64,000 bases of DNA from CAZIZT01 sp964544085 (GCA_964544085.1 CAZIZT010000018.1:1-64000); one strand, 5' to 3'. Shown: positions 43,159 through 52,350, numbered from the stretch's first letter. Program-made: numbers and translations. Notes: a model not told the origin generated them from the sequence alone.

Positions 43159-44895
43159 TTATGCGGCTTTTTTCAACTCTTCCAGCTGGAATTTTATTCG
43201 GCGAACTGTCTCAATATTTCTTGAAAGCTCATCAGCTATCTGTCGAATCTTCTCTTCATTTTGTTTGCGGGACTCTATGGAGCGCTTGAGAATCTCCTCG
43301 ACGGCTTTTAATGTCTGATCGATCTTTTCGTCCAGCTCGAATTTGAAGGACCTTGTGGCTTCTTCCACTGCTTTAAGAAGGGCATATCTAACTCTACCAC
43401 AATGCCTGTCAAATATCTCTTCCGTTGCAGTTTTTATATGTTTTTCTATGACAAACTTTCCAAGAAATCTCGGCAGCTTCTTGCGGATAAATGTGCCGAT
43501 AATGGCAAGAGCTTCCATCTGGTCGTTGAATTTGAAACTGAACTGCGTCTTGTCGGGTATTGTATCTATCGATGTGAAAGGCTTTAGGTCAACCTCAAAG
43601 ATGCTCGATGCCTTCTGAACAATCTTCTCAATTATACGATTGGTTCTATCTGCTAGATCTTCGTAAATCGCTATCAAATGTTTGTCCACTGTTTTCTTCT
43701 GCTTCTTCTCAAATTCGCCAAAGATCTGTCTTATCTGCTGTTGCATAAACTGGTTCATGGCATCGTCAAGTTGCTGGCTTTTCAGGCCTTCGTTGAGTTT
43801 GGCTTTAAAGGTTTCGGTTGTTTTTGAGATTAGCTCTGGGAGAACGTTTTGTTTGAGCTTTTCTATCTCCTCATCAATAATCTCAGCGAGTTTATCAATC
43901 TTGCCTTTTAGAACGAAACCGTTTTCCTCCTGGTATCTGACGACTTCCTTTTCAAATTCTTTGAACTCCTCGATTCGTTTTTGTAGCTCTTCGAGGGAAA
44001 GCGCGTCGGCTTTTTGTCTAAGCTTAAATCTTGATTCTATACCATCTGCAGCTCTGATGAGACTATTTATCACAGAGACAGCAAAGATTTTCCACTTTTC
44101 AGCCTTTAGAGCCTCTATAATATTGTCTTCCACAGCCTTTATGTTTGATTCTGCTATCTTCTCAGCATTGTTTTCAAGCTTTCCTTCAAGGGCCTTGAGC
44201 GCAGATATGGCAACAATATCTATGCGTGTGCCAAGCTCCTTTTCAAGTAGGTTTCTGTTGAATTCAATAACGTCTTTGAGGTCGTTTTCAGGTACAATAT
44301 CCTTTTTGTTCAGGACAAAGTAGAATTTGTCGATATACTCTTTGGCGCTTCTTAGGAAATCAAGTTCAGCCTTGCTAATAGGCGGGTCCGGGCTCATCAT
44401 GAAGATTGCTGCATCGCTATTGGGTAGATAATCGTAAGCTACATCTGTGTTGTGCTCAAATACGCTTCCCACGCCGGGGGTATCAATGATTCTTATACCG
44501 CTTTTTAGGTAATCCGATGGATAGAGTACCACTACTTCAGTCACGCCCAGCCTGTTTTCAGGATTGAACTTTTCCGTAACGTACCTATCTATCTCCAATA
44601 TGTTTGTTGTTTTTTTTGTGCCATCCTGGAAGTAGATCACTGCTTCAGCCTTCTCTGCGTACTGGATAATTGTAACTATGGATGTCAGAGGCAGTATTGC
44701 CGTCGGCAGTACCTTTTCACCCAGCAGAGAATTTATAAATGTGGATTTACCGCGTTTAAACTGGCCTATTACAACAAGGTTGAACTCTCTTGATGATAGT
44801 TTTTTCTCAAGTTTGTCGAGAACCGGAGAGTCGGGTTGGAGCTGCTTTAATTCCGTTAATTTTTTTTCAATCTGCTGGTAAATGTTTTGCGGCAT
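43159..44895 (-). CDS. Bacterial dynamin-like GTPase
   Basis: A 578-residue dynamin-superfamily protein. The G1 loop GQFKRGKST is at 44-52, G2 lies in the TAILPLTSIVT region, G3 is DTPGVG and G4 is NKKD. A long helical stalk with coiled-coil content follows (about 280-578) and includes short hydrophobic segments that could act as a membrane paddle. Such proteins remodel or repair membranes. ATG at 44895 follows GAGGTGG; a GTG at 44904 is an alternative. It is transcribed alone, divergently from tRNA-Val. Confidence 0.88.
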   Translation of the reverse strand: MPQNIYQQIEKKLTELKQLQPDSPVLDKLEKKLSSREFNLVVIGQFKRGKSTFINSLLGEKVLPTAILPLTSIVTIIQYAEKAEAVIYFQDGTKKTTNILEIDRYVTEKFNPENRLGVTEVVVLYPSDYLKSGIRIIDTPGVGSVFEHNTDVAYDYLPNSDAAIFMMSPDPPISKAELDFLRSAKEYIDKFYFVLNKKDIVPENDLKDVIEFNRNLLEKELGTRIDIVAISALKALEGKLENNAEKIAESNIKAVEDNIIEALKAEKWKIFAVSVINSLIRAADGIESRFKLRQKADALSLEELQKRIEEFKEFEKEVVRYQEENGFVLKGKIDKLAEIIDEEIEKLKQNVLPELISKTTETFKAKLNEGLKSQQLDDAMNQFMQQQIRQIFGEFEKKQKKTVDKHLIAIYEDLADRTNRIIEKIVQKASSIFEVDLKPFTSIDTIPDKTQFSFKFNDQMEALAIIGTFIRKKLPRFLGKFVIEKHIKTATEEIFDRHCGRVRYALLKAVEEATRSFKFELDEKIDQTLKAVEEILKRSIESRKQNEEKIRQIADELSRNIETVRRIKFQLEELKKAA

Positions 44896-44926
44896 CCTTT
44901 CCACCTCTTAACAATTACAGATGACG

Positions 44927-44955
44927 ATATTAAATCAAAACCGTCGCAAAGTCAA
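44927..44955 (-). promoter_or_regulatory. Sigma-70 promoter of the dynamin-like gene
   Basis: Minus strand TTGACT (44955-44950), 17-nt spacer, TAATAT (44932-44927), then a short leader with AGAGGTGG before ATG 44895. Confidence 0.6.
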
Positions 44956-45013
44956 CATTTATGCGTGTTTATTTAACATCAATGCCAGATTGCCAATAGG
45001 AGCAGGGTCACTG

Positions 45014-45046
45014 TTGACAAAGCCGGGAAATTTGATAATCTATAGC
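45014..45046 (+). promoter_or_regulatory. Predicted promoter of tRNA-Val
   Basis: A perfect TTGACA at 45014-45019. The -10 is ambiguous, within TTTGATAATCTATAG at 45031-45045, ending about 10 nt before the mature tRNA. Confidence 0.45.
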
Positions 45047-45055
45047 TCGACATTC

Positions 45056-45127
45056 GGGCGGTTAGCTCAGCGGAAGAGCACTTGCTTCACGCGCAAGGGG
45101 CCACAGGTTCGAATCCTGTACCGCCCA
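45056..45127 (+). tRNA. tRNA-Val (anticodon CAC)
   Basis: A full cloverleaf: acceptor GGGCGGT paired with ACCGCCC, D-arm GCTC/GAGC, anticodon stem CTTGC/GCAAG around loop TTCACGC giving anticodon CAC, and T-arm with GTTCGAATC. The discriminator base is A, as expected for valine. The 3' CCA is not encoded, so the CCA-adding enzyme encoded at 48265 would be needed. Confidence 0.95.
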
Positions 45128-45137
45128 CCCTGCCTAT

Positions 45138-46919
45138 TTATTTCTTGTTGCCTATTACCTTTATGCCAAGCTCAACAAGCTGCTTAACATCCACATCGCT
45201 TGGTGCGTCTGTCAGCATGCATACGCCTTTTTGGGTTTTTGGAAAGGCGATTACGTCTCTTATCGATTCCTCTCTGGTAATAAGGGCAACGATCCTATCC
45301 ATACCCAGAGCCAATCCACCATGAGGTGGTGCTCCATATTTTAGAGCCTCTATAAGAAAGCCAAACTTTACCTGAGCCTCTTCATCGGAGATGTTTAATG
45401 CCCTGAACATGCGCCTCTGAATGTCGCTTCTGTGGATCCTGATGCTTCCTCCACCTATCTCAACACCGTTTAAAGTTATATCGTAAGCTCTTGCTCTGAC
45501 GCGAGCCGGATCACTTTCGAGATAATCAAGGTCCTCTTCTACAGGAGATGTAAATGGATGGTGCATTGCCTCAAAGCGTTTCTCGTCTTCGTTCCACTCA
45601 AACAGCGGAAAGTCAGTTACCCAGACGAAATTGAACTCATCCTTGTTAATCAGATCGAGTTTTTTTGCTATCTCCAGCCTGAGGGCACCTAAAGAGTCGT
45701 AGACAACAGATGGAACGTCCGCCACAAAGAAGAGCAGATCGCCTGCTTTGGCGTCGAGTATTTTCAGAATCTCATTCATCTCCTCTTTGGTAAAGAATTT
45801 GACAATGGGTGATTGTAGCTCGTTGCTTTTAACCTTTATCCATGCAAGACCCTTAGCACCGTAAATGCTTACTAACTTCGTCAGGTCGTCTATCTCTTTT
45901 CTTGAGAAATCCGCGCAACCTGTGGCATTGAGACCAAAGACTATACCACCATTGTTTGCAACCGAGCTGAATACCTTGAATTTTGTCCTCTTTGCAACCT
46001 CAGTCAGGTCCTTCAACTCAAGGGAGAATCTCATATCGGGTTTGTCTGAGCCAAATCGTTTGAGCGCTTCGCTGTAGGTTATACGCTTGAATGGCGGTTT
46101 TACATCTATGCCGAGTGTCTCCTTGAAGATGCTTGCTATTACTCCTTCAGTAACTGCCATTACATCGTCTTCGTTGACAAAGCTCATCTCAAGGTCAATT
46201 TGTGTAAATTCAGGCTGTCTGTCTGCCCTTAGATCCTCGTCCCTGAAACATTTGGTTATCTGGTAGTACTTATCGAAACCCGATACCATCAGCAACTGCT
46301 TGAAAAGCTGCGGAGACTGTGGCAAAGCATAGAACTTGCCCTTGGAGAGTCTGCTTGGGACAAGAAAGTCCCTTGCGCCCTCCGGGGTACTTTTGGTCAA
46401 TACGGGCGTTTCTATCTCAATGAACCCTTCACTATCAAGGTAGCGTCTCGCCGCAAATGCCGCCCTGTAGCGTGTTATGAGGTTTTTTTGCATTCTGGGT
46501 TTTCGCAGATCGAGATACCTGTATTTCAAGCGGAGTTCCTCATTGACATGTACGTATTCCTCCACAGGAAATGGTAGATGATCGCATTCGGAGAAAATCT
46601 CAAGACGCGTGGCTACAACCTCTACCTCACCGGTTTTGAGATTGGGGTTTACCGTGCCCTCTGGTCTGTGGCGCACTCTGCCTGTTACGCCTATGCAGTA
46701 TTGACTTCTCAATTTAGATGCACGGCTGTGTATCTCTTTATCCACAGAGGGATCGAAAACAACCTGTACAATGCCTTCCCTGTCTTTTAGGTCTATGAAT
46801 ATCACGCCGCCGTGATCTCGCCAGTTCTGTACCCATCCAAACAGCGTAACAGTCGTGCCTATATCGCTTACCCTTACATCTCCGCAATAGTGGGTTCTTG
46901 CCATATCTCCTACAGCCAT
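45138..46919 (-). CDS. aspS: Aspartyl-tRNA synthetase, probably non-discriminating
   Basis: A bacterial-type class II synthetase of 593 residues: N-terminal OB anticodon-binding domain, catalytic core with FRDEDLRADRQPEFTQIDLE, the bacterial GAD insertion (about 290-410), HHPFTSP and the terminal GLALGMDRIVAL motif. Two OB-fold positions that separate specificity classes read H36 (RDHGG) and G88 (RPEGTV), the pattern of non-discriminating enzymes that also charge tRNA-Asn; E. coli has Leu and Lys. GAGGTG precedes ATG 46919. It overlaps hisS by 10 bp. Confidence 0.96.
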   Translation of the reverse strand: MAVGDMARTHYCGDVRVSDIGTTVTLFGWVQNWRDHGGVIFIDLKDREGIVQVVFDPSVDKEIHSRASKLRSQYCIGVTGRVRHRPEGTVNPNLKTGEVEVVATRLEIFSECDHLPFPVEEYVHVNEELRLKYRYLDLRKPRMQKNLITRYRAAFAARRYLDSEGFIEIETPVLTKSTPEGARDFLVPSRLSKGKFYALPQSPQLFKQLLMVSGFDKYYQITKCFRDEDLRADRQPEFTQIDLEMSFVNEDDVMAVTEGVIASIFKETLGIDVKPPFKRITYSEALKRFGSDKPDMRFSLELKDLTEVAKRTKFKVFSSVANNGGIVFGLNATGCADFSRKEIDDLTKLVSIYGAKGLAWIKVKSNELQSPIVKFFTKEEMNEILKILDAKAGDLLFFVADVPSVVYDSLGALRLEIAKKLDLINKDEFNFVWVTDFPLFEWNEDEKRFEAMHHPFTSPVEEDLDYLESDPARVRARAYDITLNGVEIGGGSIRIHRSDIQRRMFRALNISDEEAQVKFGFLIEALKYGAPPHGGLALGMDRIVALITREESIRDVIAFPKTQKGVCMLTDAPSDVDVKQLVELGIKVIGNKK

Positions 46920-48145
46920 CTTTTCACCTCTTTATCGATAAAGGATTCGAGATCTTCTTCGTATTGTCTGGAATGTGCCATCTCTTTGACAATCACACTA
47001 TTTTGTTTCCTCTCGTTTTCTCCAACTATTACCACCAGATTAATGCCCATCTTGTCGGCTTTTTTCATCATACTCTTTAGGCTTCTTTTTTCGTATTCCA
47101 CATATACGCGTCTGTAGGTTTTTTCAGCAAGCGACCTGGCTATATAGAATGCGTAGCTGTCCACGTCCATGTTGGCTATGTAATAGTCAAAGAGGGGTTG
47201 CTGCTTTGAAGGCATCAACTCCACAATTCGCTCACAACCAGAGGCGAAACCCACACCCGGTGTTGGTTTGCCGCCCAGCTCTTCGACCAGGTTGTCGTAT
47301 CTACCCCCGGCTGAGACAGTACCCTGTGCACCCAGCTTATCTGTTATTATCTCAAACACAAAACGTGTGTAATAATCCAGCCCCCTGACAAGGTGCGGAT
47401 TCTCGAGAAATTCTATGTCCATTTCATTGAGTTTTTCCTTCACACCGTTGTAGTGCTCTTTACACTGTTTGCACGCAAACTCCCCGATTGTGGGTGCGTC
47501 AGCCGATATAGCTTTGCATGTATCGTTTTTGCAGTCCAGTATTCTCAAGGGGTTTCTTTCAAGTCTTCTTTTGCAATCGTTGCACAAACTCTCCTTGTGT
47601 GATTCAAAGTACTCTTTGAGTGCCTTCGAATACGAGGGCCTGCACTCTGGGCAACCTATGTTGTTTATCTCAAGCCTCAGATCGCCTATGCCAAGTCTGT
47701 TTAGCATGAACAGATCCAGATAGACCAGCTCAGCATCCACAATGGGGTTGGAGACACCGAATACCTCAGCTCCTATTTGATGGAATTGTCTCAGTCGTCC
47801 TTTCTGGGGTCTTTCGTACCTGAACATGGGTCCTATGTAGTAGAACTTTCTGTAGGGTGCAAGATCGAGCCTGTTATCAATATAGGCTCTCACCACGCCT
47901 GCTGTACCCTCTGGTCTTAGGGTTACAGATTCACCGGATTTGTCCCTAAAGGTGTACATCTCCTTTTCAACAATATCGGTTGCCTGACCTACGCCCCTTG
48001 CAAATAGCTCGGTTTTCTCAAGAATCGGTGTTCTAATCTCCAGATAACCGAAACTCTCCAAGGTTTGCCTGGCAATTTTCTCCAGCCTGTGCCATCTATC
48101 TATCTCATCTGGCAGTATGTCTTTGAAACCTCTCAGGATTTCCAA
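46910..48145 (-). CDS. hisS: Histidyl-tRNA synthetase
   Basis: A class II synthetase of 411 residues with the typical N-terminus EILRGFKDILPDE, motif 2 FRYERPQKGRLRQFHQIGAE, the histidine-specific LVRGLDYYTRFVFEI and a GGRYDNL segment. It starts with TTG at 48145, supported by GGAGG about 7 nt upstream. It is the first gene of the hisS-aspS operon. Confidence 0.96.
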   Translation of the reverse strand: MEILRGFKDILPDEIDRWHRLEKIARQTLESFGYLEIRTPILEKTELFARGVGQATDIVEKEMYTFRDKSGESVTLRPEGTAGVVRAYIDNRLDLAPYRKFYYIGPMFRYERPQKGRLRQFHQIGAEVFGVSNPIVDAELVYLDLFMLNRLGIGDLRLEINNIGCPECRPSYSKALKEYFESHKESLCNDCKRRLERNPLRILDCKNDTCKAISADAPTIGEFACKQCKEHYNGVKEKLNEMDIEFLENPHLVRGLDYYTRFVFEIITDKLGAQGTVSAGGRYDNLVEELGGKPTPGVGFASGCERIVELMPSKQQPLFDYYIANMDVDSYAFYIARSLAEKTYRRVYVEYEKRSLKSMMKKADKMGINLVVIVGENERKQNSVIVKEMAHSRQYEEDLESFIDKEVKRWL

Positions 48146-48173
48146 GGTTCAACCTCCGGCGAATTGTCGCTTG

Positions 48174-48202
48174 AGTATTGCCATTATGACCTGTTTTGTC
48201 AA
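48174..48202 (-). promoter_or_regulatory. Predicted sigma-70 promoter of hisS-aspS
   Basis: Minus strand TTGACA (48202-48197), 17-nt spacer, AATACT (48179-48174; 4 of 6). The leader is about 20-25 nt and contains GGAGG. Confidence 0.5.
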
Positions 48203-48264
48203 GAGAAAACCCGTTTCTTATGGATTATATTTAATTTTTATAGATTTTAGTTCATTTATGTGAT

Positions 48265-49677
48265 ATGATTAAAAAGATGGGTGTGGTTGATAGTCCGATT
48301 GTGAAGAGTCTGCACACCATAGCCCGCAACAGGGGCTCCAGGGTTTATCTTGTTGGTGGAATGGTTAGAGATAGTTTGCTCAACATACCTTCAGAGGATT
48401 TTGATTTTGTTGTTTTTGGTGATGTGGATGGTGTGGCGCTAGAGTTTGCCAGGTCTCACGGATGCAGCTATGTCAGGTACAACAAGCGCCTTTTAACCTA
48501 CAGGATATTCTGCAAGCCCTCCAGGATAGATATTACAGAACCGCGAGGCAGTGATATTGTTGAGGATTTGAAAAAAAGGGATTTCAGTGTGGATTCCATT
48601 GCGTATGATCCTGAAACCAAAGAGCTTATAGATCCGCTTGGCGGTCAGGAAGATCTGAAAAAGAGGATTATACGCATAAACAGCGAAAACGCCTTTGTTG
48701 ACGATCCGCTGCGTATCCTGCGAGCCTTTAGGCTGGCAGCTTTCTACAGGTTTGATCTTGATGCCACAACACTCAAGTTTGCACAAAGAGACGCGCATCT
48801 GCTTGAGAAGGTTTCGGGAGAGCGTATAACGGATGAACTTAAACAGTTTTTTATGATAAACAACACATATGCGTATCTGTTGCTAATGGATAAAGCAGGG
48901 GTTATAGATGCGATATTTGAGGATCTTGCCCTGACAAATGGATGCATACAGAGCGAGCAGCATCTCTACGATGTAAAAACACATTCACTTAGCGTTTACA
49001 ACTTTGTGGAATGGTCTCTTGTGAGAATGAAAAAGATACTCAAGGATGCCTATCCATTTTACATCCAGCATTACAGAAAAAACAGGGATGTGTTATTGCC
49101 ATCGTTCAAACTTGCTGCACTGTTTCACGATGCTGCAAAACCCTCCTGCAAGGTGTTAACCCAGGAGGGCAGGGTTCGCTTTCCAGGGCACGAAAAGAAA
49201 AGCGCACAACTCTTTCTAAGATACGCTGAGCGTTATCCCTTTGGCAAAGAGATATTCAAAATGACACGTTTCCTCATCGAGAATCACATAGAACCCTCCA
49301 ACATATTCGCCCTGCACAACAGGAACCAGCTGAGCGATGAACATATTGTGGACTTTTTCATTCGCTTTGGTGAAAATGGCATAGATTTGCTGTTTTTCGC
49401 CCTTGCCGACACTCTTGCAAAGGGCAAAATAAGCGCTTCTCGCCGCGGTGTGTATGTGGATTTCTTGCGCTTTATGGCTCTTGAGTATTACACCAAAATA
49501 GCTGAAAGGATGCGCAAGAAAAGCGTAATTAATGGCAGGGAGCTTATGGAGAATCTCGATGTTGATGTGAAAAAGCTTTCGTATATTTTGGAGAATATTC
49601 GCCGTATGGAGATTTTGGGCAGGATTAAAAGCCGCGACGAAGCGTTGACCTACGCAAGAAACCTTGTTGACTCATAA
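48265..49677 (+). CDS. CCA tRNA nucleotidyltransferase / poly(A) polymerase family protein with HD domain
   Basis: A class II nucleotidyltransferase of 470 residues. The head has GGMVRDSLLNIPSEDFDFVVFG with the catalytic DFD, then EDLKKRDFSVDSIAYD and the RILRAFRLAAFYRF template region; an HD domain follows (LFHDAAKPSCK). It should add or repair the 3' CCA of tRNAs, consistent with the uncoded CCA of the tRNA here. A-adding paralogues look alike, so CCA specificity is not proven. The ribosome site is weak; an ATG four codons later is possible. Confidence 0.88.
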   Translation: MIKKMGVVDSPIVKSLHTIARNRGSRVYLVGGMVRDSLLNIPSEDFDFVVFGDVDGVALEFARSHGCSYVRYNKRLLTYRIFCKPSRIDITEPRGSDIVEDLKKRDFSVDSIAYDPETKELIDPLGGQEDLKKRIIRINSENAFVDDPLRILRAFRLAAFYRFDLDATTLKFAQRDAHLLEKVSGERITDELKQFFMINNTYAYLLLMDKAGVIDAIFEDLALTNGCIQSEQHLYDVKTHSLSVYNFVEWSLVRMKKILKDAYPFYIQHYRKNRDVLLPSFKLAALFHDAAKPSCKVLTQEGRVRFPGHEKKSAQLFLRYAERYPFGKEIFKMTRFLIENHIEPSNIFALHNRNQLSDEHIVDFFIRFGENGIDLLFFALADTLAKGKISASRRGVYVDFLRFMALEYYTKIAERMRKKSVINGRELMENLDVDVKKLSYILENIRRMEILGRIKSRDEALTYARNLVDS

Positions 49678-49707
49678 AGCAAGCCTTTCATAGATCATAG
49701 GGTAGAC

Positions 49708-49723
49708 TGGAATACAAATTGCT
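49708..49723 (+). promoter_or_regulatory. Predicted sigma-54 promoter of flgHIJ
   Basis: TGGAATACAAATTGCT has the -24 GG (49709-49710) and -12 GC (49721-49722) with the required 10-nt separation and TTGCT at the -12 block. It lies 36 bp before the flgH start. Sigma-54 use is common for rod, ring and hook genes. Confidence 0.6.
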
Positions 49724-49759
49724 AATACCCCTTTGGAGAATGGTGCCTGGAGGCTGGAT

Positions 49760-50452
49760 ATGAAACGATTTGTGCTGCTTATTGTCGTATCTTTGGCTGT
49801 ATGGGGTTGTACAGTAACAAACAAGGAGATTCAGTATGCGCAGATGCCAGAGTACGTGAGGGAAACGCCAGCTGTGAAGCAGCCTGCATTCCATGCAGAG
49901 GGCTCGCTGTGGAGTTCAGGTGGAGATCTGGTTAGTGATATTAAGGCAAAGCATGTGGGTGATATTGTAACAATAATTGTCAATGAGGTTGCATCCAGCT
50001 CCAATAAGTCAACTGTTAAAGTTTCAAGCGACTCTTCCACAAGTAGTGGTTTAACCACATTTTTGGGTGCGCAAAACACAGTATTCAGGATGGTCAATGC
50101 CGTTGCTGGCGATGGAAATCTGGCAAGTTTTGGCGGTTCGGGATCCTATAAGGGTGATGGTGAGGCATCCAATTCCGGTAAGCTGCAAGCGAGGATAACG
50201 GCTCGGGTTGTGAAGGTATTGCCCAACCACAGACTGTTTATCCGTGGCGAGAAACAGATATATACAAACGGTGAAGAACAGACGCTGATCATTACAGGTG
50301 TGATAGATCAGTACCGAATAGCAGCAGATGACACAATAGACTCTGAATACATATCCGATGCCAAGATCTTCTATAACGGTCGCGGTCTTGTCAGTGACAG
50401 CCAGAACAGGGGCTGGTTGGCAAAGCTGTGGGAGTTAATTAGACCGTTTTAA
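49760..50452 (+). CDS. flgH: Flagellar L-ring protein FlgH
   Basis: Outer-membrane ring lipoprotein of the basal body, 230 residues. The lipobox LAVWGC near residues 12-17 marks the lipidation Cys. Conserved features are EGSLWSSGGDLVSDIKAKHVGDIVTIIV and the late TLIITGVIDQYRIAADDTI. ATG 49760 follows GGAGG with 7 nt spacing; an upstream TTG at 49733 would bury the signal peptide. Confidence 0.95.
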   Translation: MKRFVLLIVVSLAVWGCTVTNKEIQYAQMPEYVRETPAVKQPAFHAEGSLWSSGGDLVSDIKAKHVGDIVTIIVNEVASSSNKSTVKVSSDSSTSSGLTTFLGAQNTVFRMVNAVAGDGNLASFGGSGSYKGDGEASNSGKLQARITARVVKVLPNHRLFIRGEKQIYTNGEEQTLIITGVIDQYRIAADDTIDSEYISDAKIFYNGRGLVSDSQNRGWLAKLWELIRPF

Positions 50453-50470
50453 GCATAAGGAGTGAGAGTC

Positions 50471-51589
50471 ATGAGGCGCTTCTGTGTGTTCATTCTGGCT
50501 GCATTGTTGGCTTTGGGTTTATCGCTTAATGTTTATGGATTTGATGTGAAAATAGGTGACGTGACCAATGTTGTGGGCGTACGACCAAATCAGCTTGTTG
50601 GTTACGGTCTTGTTGTCGGGCTTGATGGTACAGGTGATGGCTCAAGTGAGAAGTTCACGATCATGTCCATTGCAAATATGCTCAAGCGCATGGGTATAAC
50701 AATGTCTGAATCAACGGTTAAGTCGCTTCAGACAAAGAACGTTGCAGCTGTTATGGTAACGGCTACACTTCCGCCTTTTGCCAAAGAAGGGGATAGGATT
50801 GACGTGACCGTTTCCTCGATAGGCGATGCCAAGACGTTGCAGGGTGGCACACTGATAATGACTCCCCTTAGAGCGGCAAATGGGCTTGTGTATGCAGTAG
50901 CTCAGGGACCTGTTTCAATTGGTGGCTACAATATCGGTGCAGGCGGAGGCAATAAGGTTAGAAAGAATCATCCTACAGTTGGAAGGATACCAAACGGTGC
51001 CATTGTGGAAAGAGAAGTTAACGTAGACATTAATGCGAAGAGTGCCATTGTACTCTCCCTTAAGAATCCGGATTTCAAGATGGCAACCGAAATTGCGCGT
51101 GCCATTAACAGGTTCTACAGAAAATCCATTGCGTTTCCACAGGATTCCGGTTCTGTGAAGGTTGTGGTTCCGGATCTGTATAAAGGGAATGTTGTTGAAT
51201 TTATCGCACAGGTAAATCAGCTTTCCGTTAAGGCAATTTCCAGGCCCGTTGTTGTGTTGGATGAAAAGACAGGCACTGTTGTTGTGGGCGGGGATGTTAC
51301 CATAGAGCCTGTTAGCATATCGCACGGTAACCTTACAGTGACAATACAGACCACAAAACAGGTTTCCCAGCCCAATCCGCTTGCTGCAGGAAAGACAAAG
51401 GTTGTTGCCAAGAAGGAGATAAAGGTCAGCGAATCAAAGGGCACGTTTCTTACATTTTCTAAGGGAGCAAGGGTAAGCGATCTTGTCAGGGCACTGAATA
51501 AAGCAGGTGCAACCCCTCGGGACATGATGGCTATTTTCCAGGCGTTAAAGGCTGCCGGTGCACTTAATGCAGATCTGGAGATGATGTGA
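50471..51589 (+). CDS. flgI: Flagellar P-ring protein FlgI
   Basis: Periplasmic P-ring subunit, 372 residues, with a cleavable signal peptide ending near LNVYG. Family blocks are IGDVTNVVGVRPNQLVGYGLVVGLDGTGDG, KNVAAVMVTATLPPFAKEGDRIDVTVSSIGDAKTLQGG and VVVLDEKTGTVVVGGDV. ATG 50471 has AAGGAG 8 nt upstream; an in-frame GTG at 50462 overlaps that site. The stop overlaps the next ATG by one base. Confidence 0.96.
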   Translation: MRRFCVFILAALLALGLSLNVYGFDVKIGDVTNVVGVRPNQLVGYGLVVGLDGTGDGSSEKFTIMSIANMLKRMGITMSESTVKSLQTKNVAAVMVTATLPPFAKEGDRIDVTVSSIGDAKTLQGGTLIMTPLRAANGLVYAVAQGPVSIGGYNIGAGGGNKVRKNHPTVGRIPNGAIVEREVNVDINAKSAIVLSLKNPDFKMATEIARAINRFYRKSIAFPQDSGSVKVVVPDLYKGNVVEFIAQVNQLSVKAISRPVVVLDEKTGTVVVGGDVTIEPVSISHGNLTVTIQTTKQVSQPNPLAAGKTKVVAKKEIKVSESKGTFLTFSKGARVSDLVRALNKAGATPRDMMAIFQALKAAGALNADLEMM

Positions 51590-52326
51590 TGCAGATAGGA
51601 AAGGTTGATGCGTCTGCAACCATAGATCAGAAGCTTATGAAGCTAAAGCAGGCTTGCAGGGGTTTTGAGGCGATTATGGTAGAGCAGATGCTCAACGAGA
51701 TGGAGAAAACGGTAAAAGACCCGTTGCTTAAGAACAATGCCCCAAACGATATATACAGGTACATGTATGTGGATGCTCTATCACGCAAGATTGCACAGGA
51801 TTCACCTTTCGGGATAGGCAAGCTGTTGTTTGATAGTCTGAAAGAGTATGTAGAGTATAAACAGAAGCTGCCAGAGAATCTTCAATTAAAACCTTTAAAA
51901 AGAGATGTTGACGGTATAAAGCTAAAAAAGATGGATGAGAAAACACGAAAACTCATTGACGATGCTGTTAAAAAGGCTTCCAGGAAATACGGGGTGCCCG
52001 AAAAGCTCATTTACGGGATAATCAAGGCTGAATCGGATTTCAATCCGGCTGCGGTTTCTACAGCTGGGGCTATAGGTCTTATGCAGTTGATGCCTGAGAC
52101 AGCACTGGAGATGGGTGTAAAGCATTTGTGGGATGTAAAAGAAAATATTCTGGGAGGTGTGAGGTATCTATCGTCGTTGATAAGGCGTTTTAAGAACTAC
52201 AAACTGGCCATCGCTGCCTATAATGCGGGACCTGCTGCTGTTTCCAGATTCAATGGCATACCCCCTTATAAGGAGACACAGGAGTATGTTAAGAAGGTGC
52301 TTGCTTATGTTGACGGAAGATATTAA
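51589..52326 (+). CDS. flgJ: FlgJ-type rod-capping domain fused to an SLT lytic transglycosylase
   Basis: A 245-residue two-domain protein. Residues about 15-88 form the FlgJ rod-binding domain (RGFEAIMVEQMLNEME, then MYVDALSRKIAQDSPFGIGKLL). Residues about 118-240 form a soluble-lytic-transglycosylase domain: catalytic E148 in IIKAESDFNPAAVS, then GAIGLMQLMPETALEMG and AIAAYNAGPAAV. Enterobacterial FlgJ carries an unrelated glucosaminidase domain there. The fused enzyme would open peptidoglycan for the rod. No signal peptide is visible, in keeping with export through the flagellar apparatus. Confidence 0.92.
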   Translation: MQIGKVDASATIDQKLMKLKQACRGFEAIMVEQMLNEMEKTVKDPLLKNNAPNDIYRYMYVDALSRKIAQDSPFGIGKLLFDSLKEYVEYKQKLPENLQLKPLKRDVDGIKLKKMDEKTRKLIDDAVKKASRKYGVPEKLIYGIIKAESDFNPAAVSTAGAIGLMQLMPETALEMGVKHLWDVKENILGGVRYLSSLIRRFKNYKLAIAAYNAGPAAVSRFNGIPPYKETQEYVKKVLAYVDGRY

Positions 52327-52350
52327 AGTTTTAACTGTCTCATCCGATTA
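52324..52350 (+). promoter_or_regulatory. Sigma-28 (FliA) promoter of flgM
   Basis: TAAAGTTT (52324-52331), 11-nt spacer, TCCGATTA (52343-52350) against consensus TAAAGTTT-N11-GCCGATAA: 8 of 8 and 6 of 8 matches. The -35 overlaps the flgJ stop codon. FlgM would be made from a promoter used by the sigma factor it inhibits. Confidence 0.8.

Noticed and set aside
43682..44323. 213-codon plus-strand frame inside the dynamin-like gene
   Set aside because: Ser/Phe-rich complement of a Lys/Glu-rich coiled-coil gene, typical of a shadow frame.
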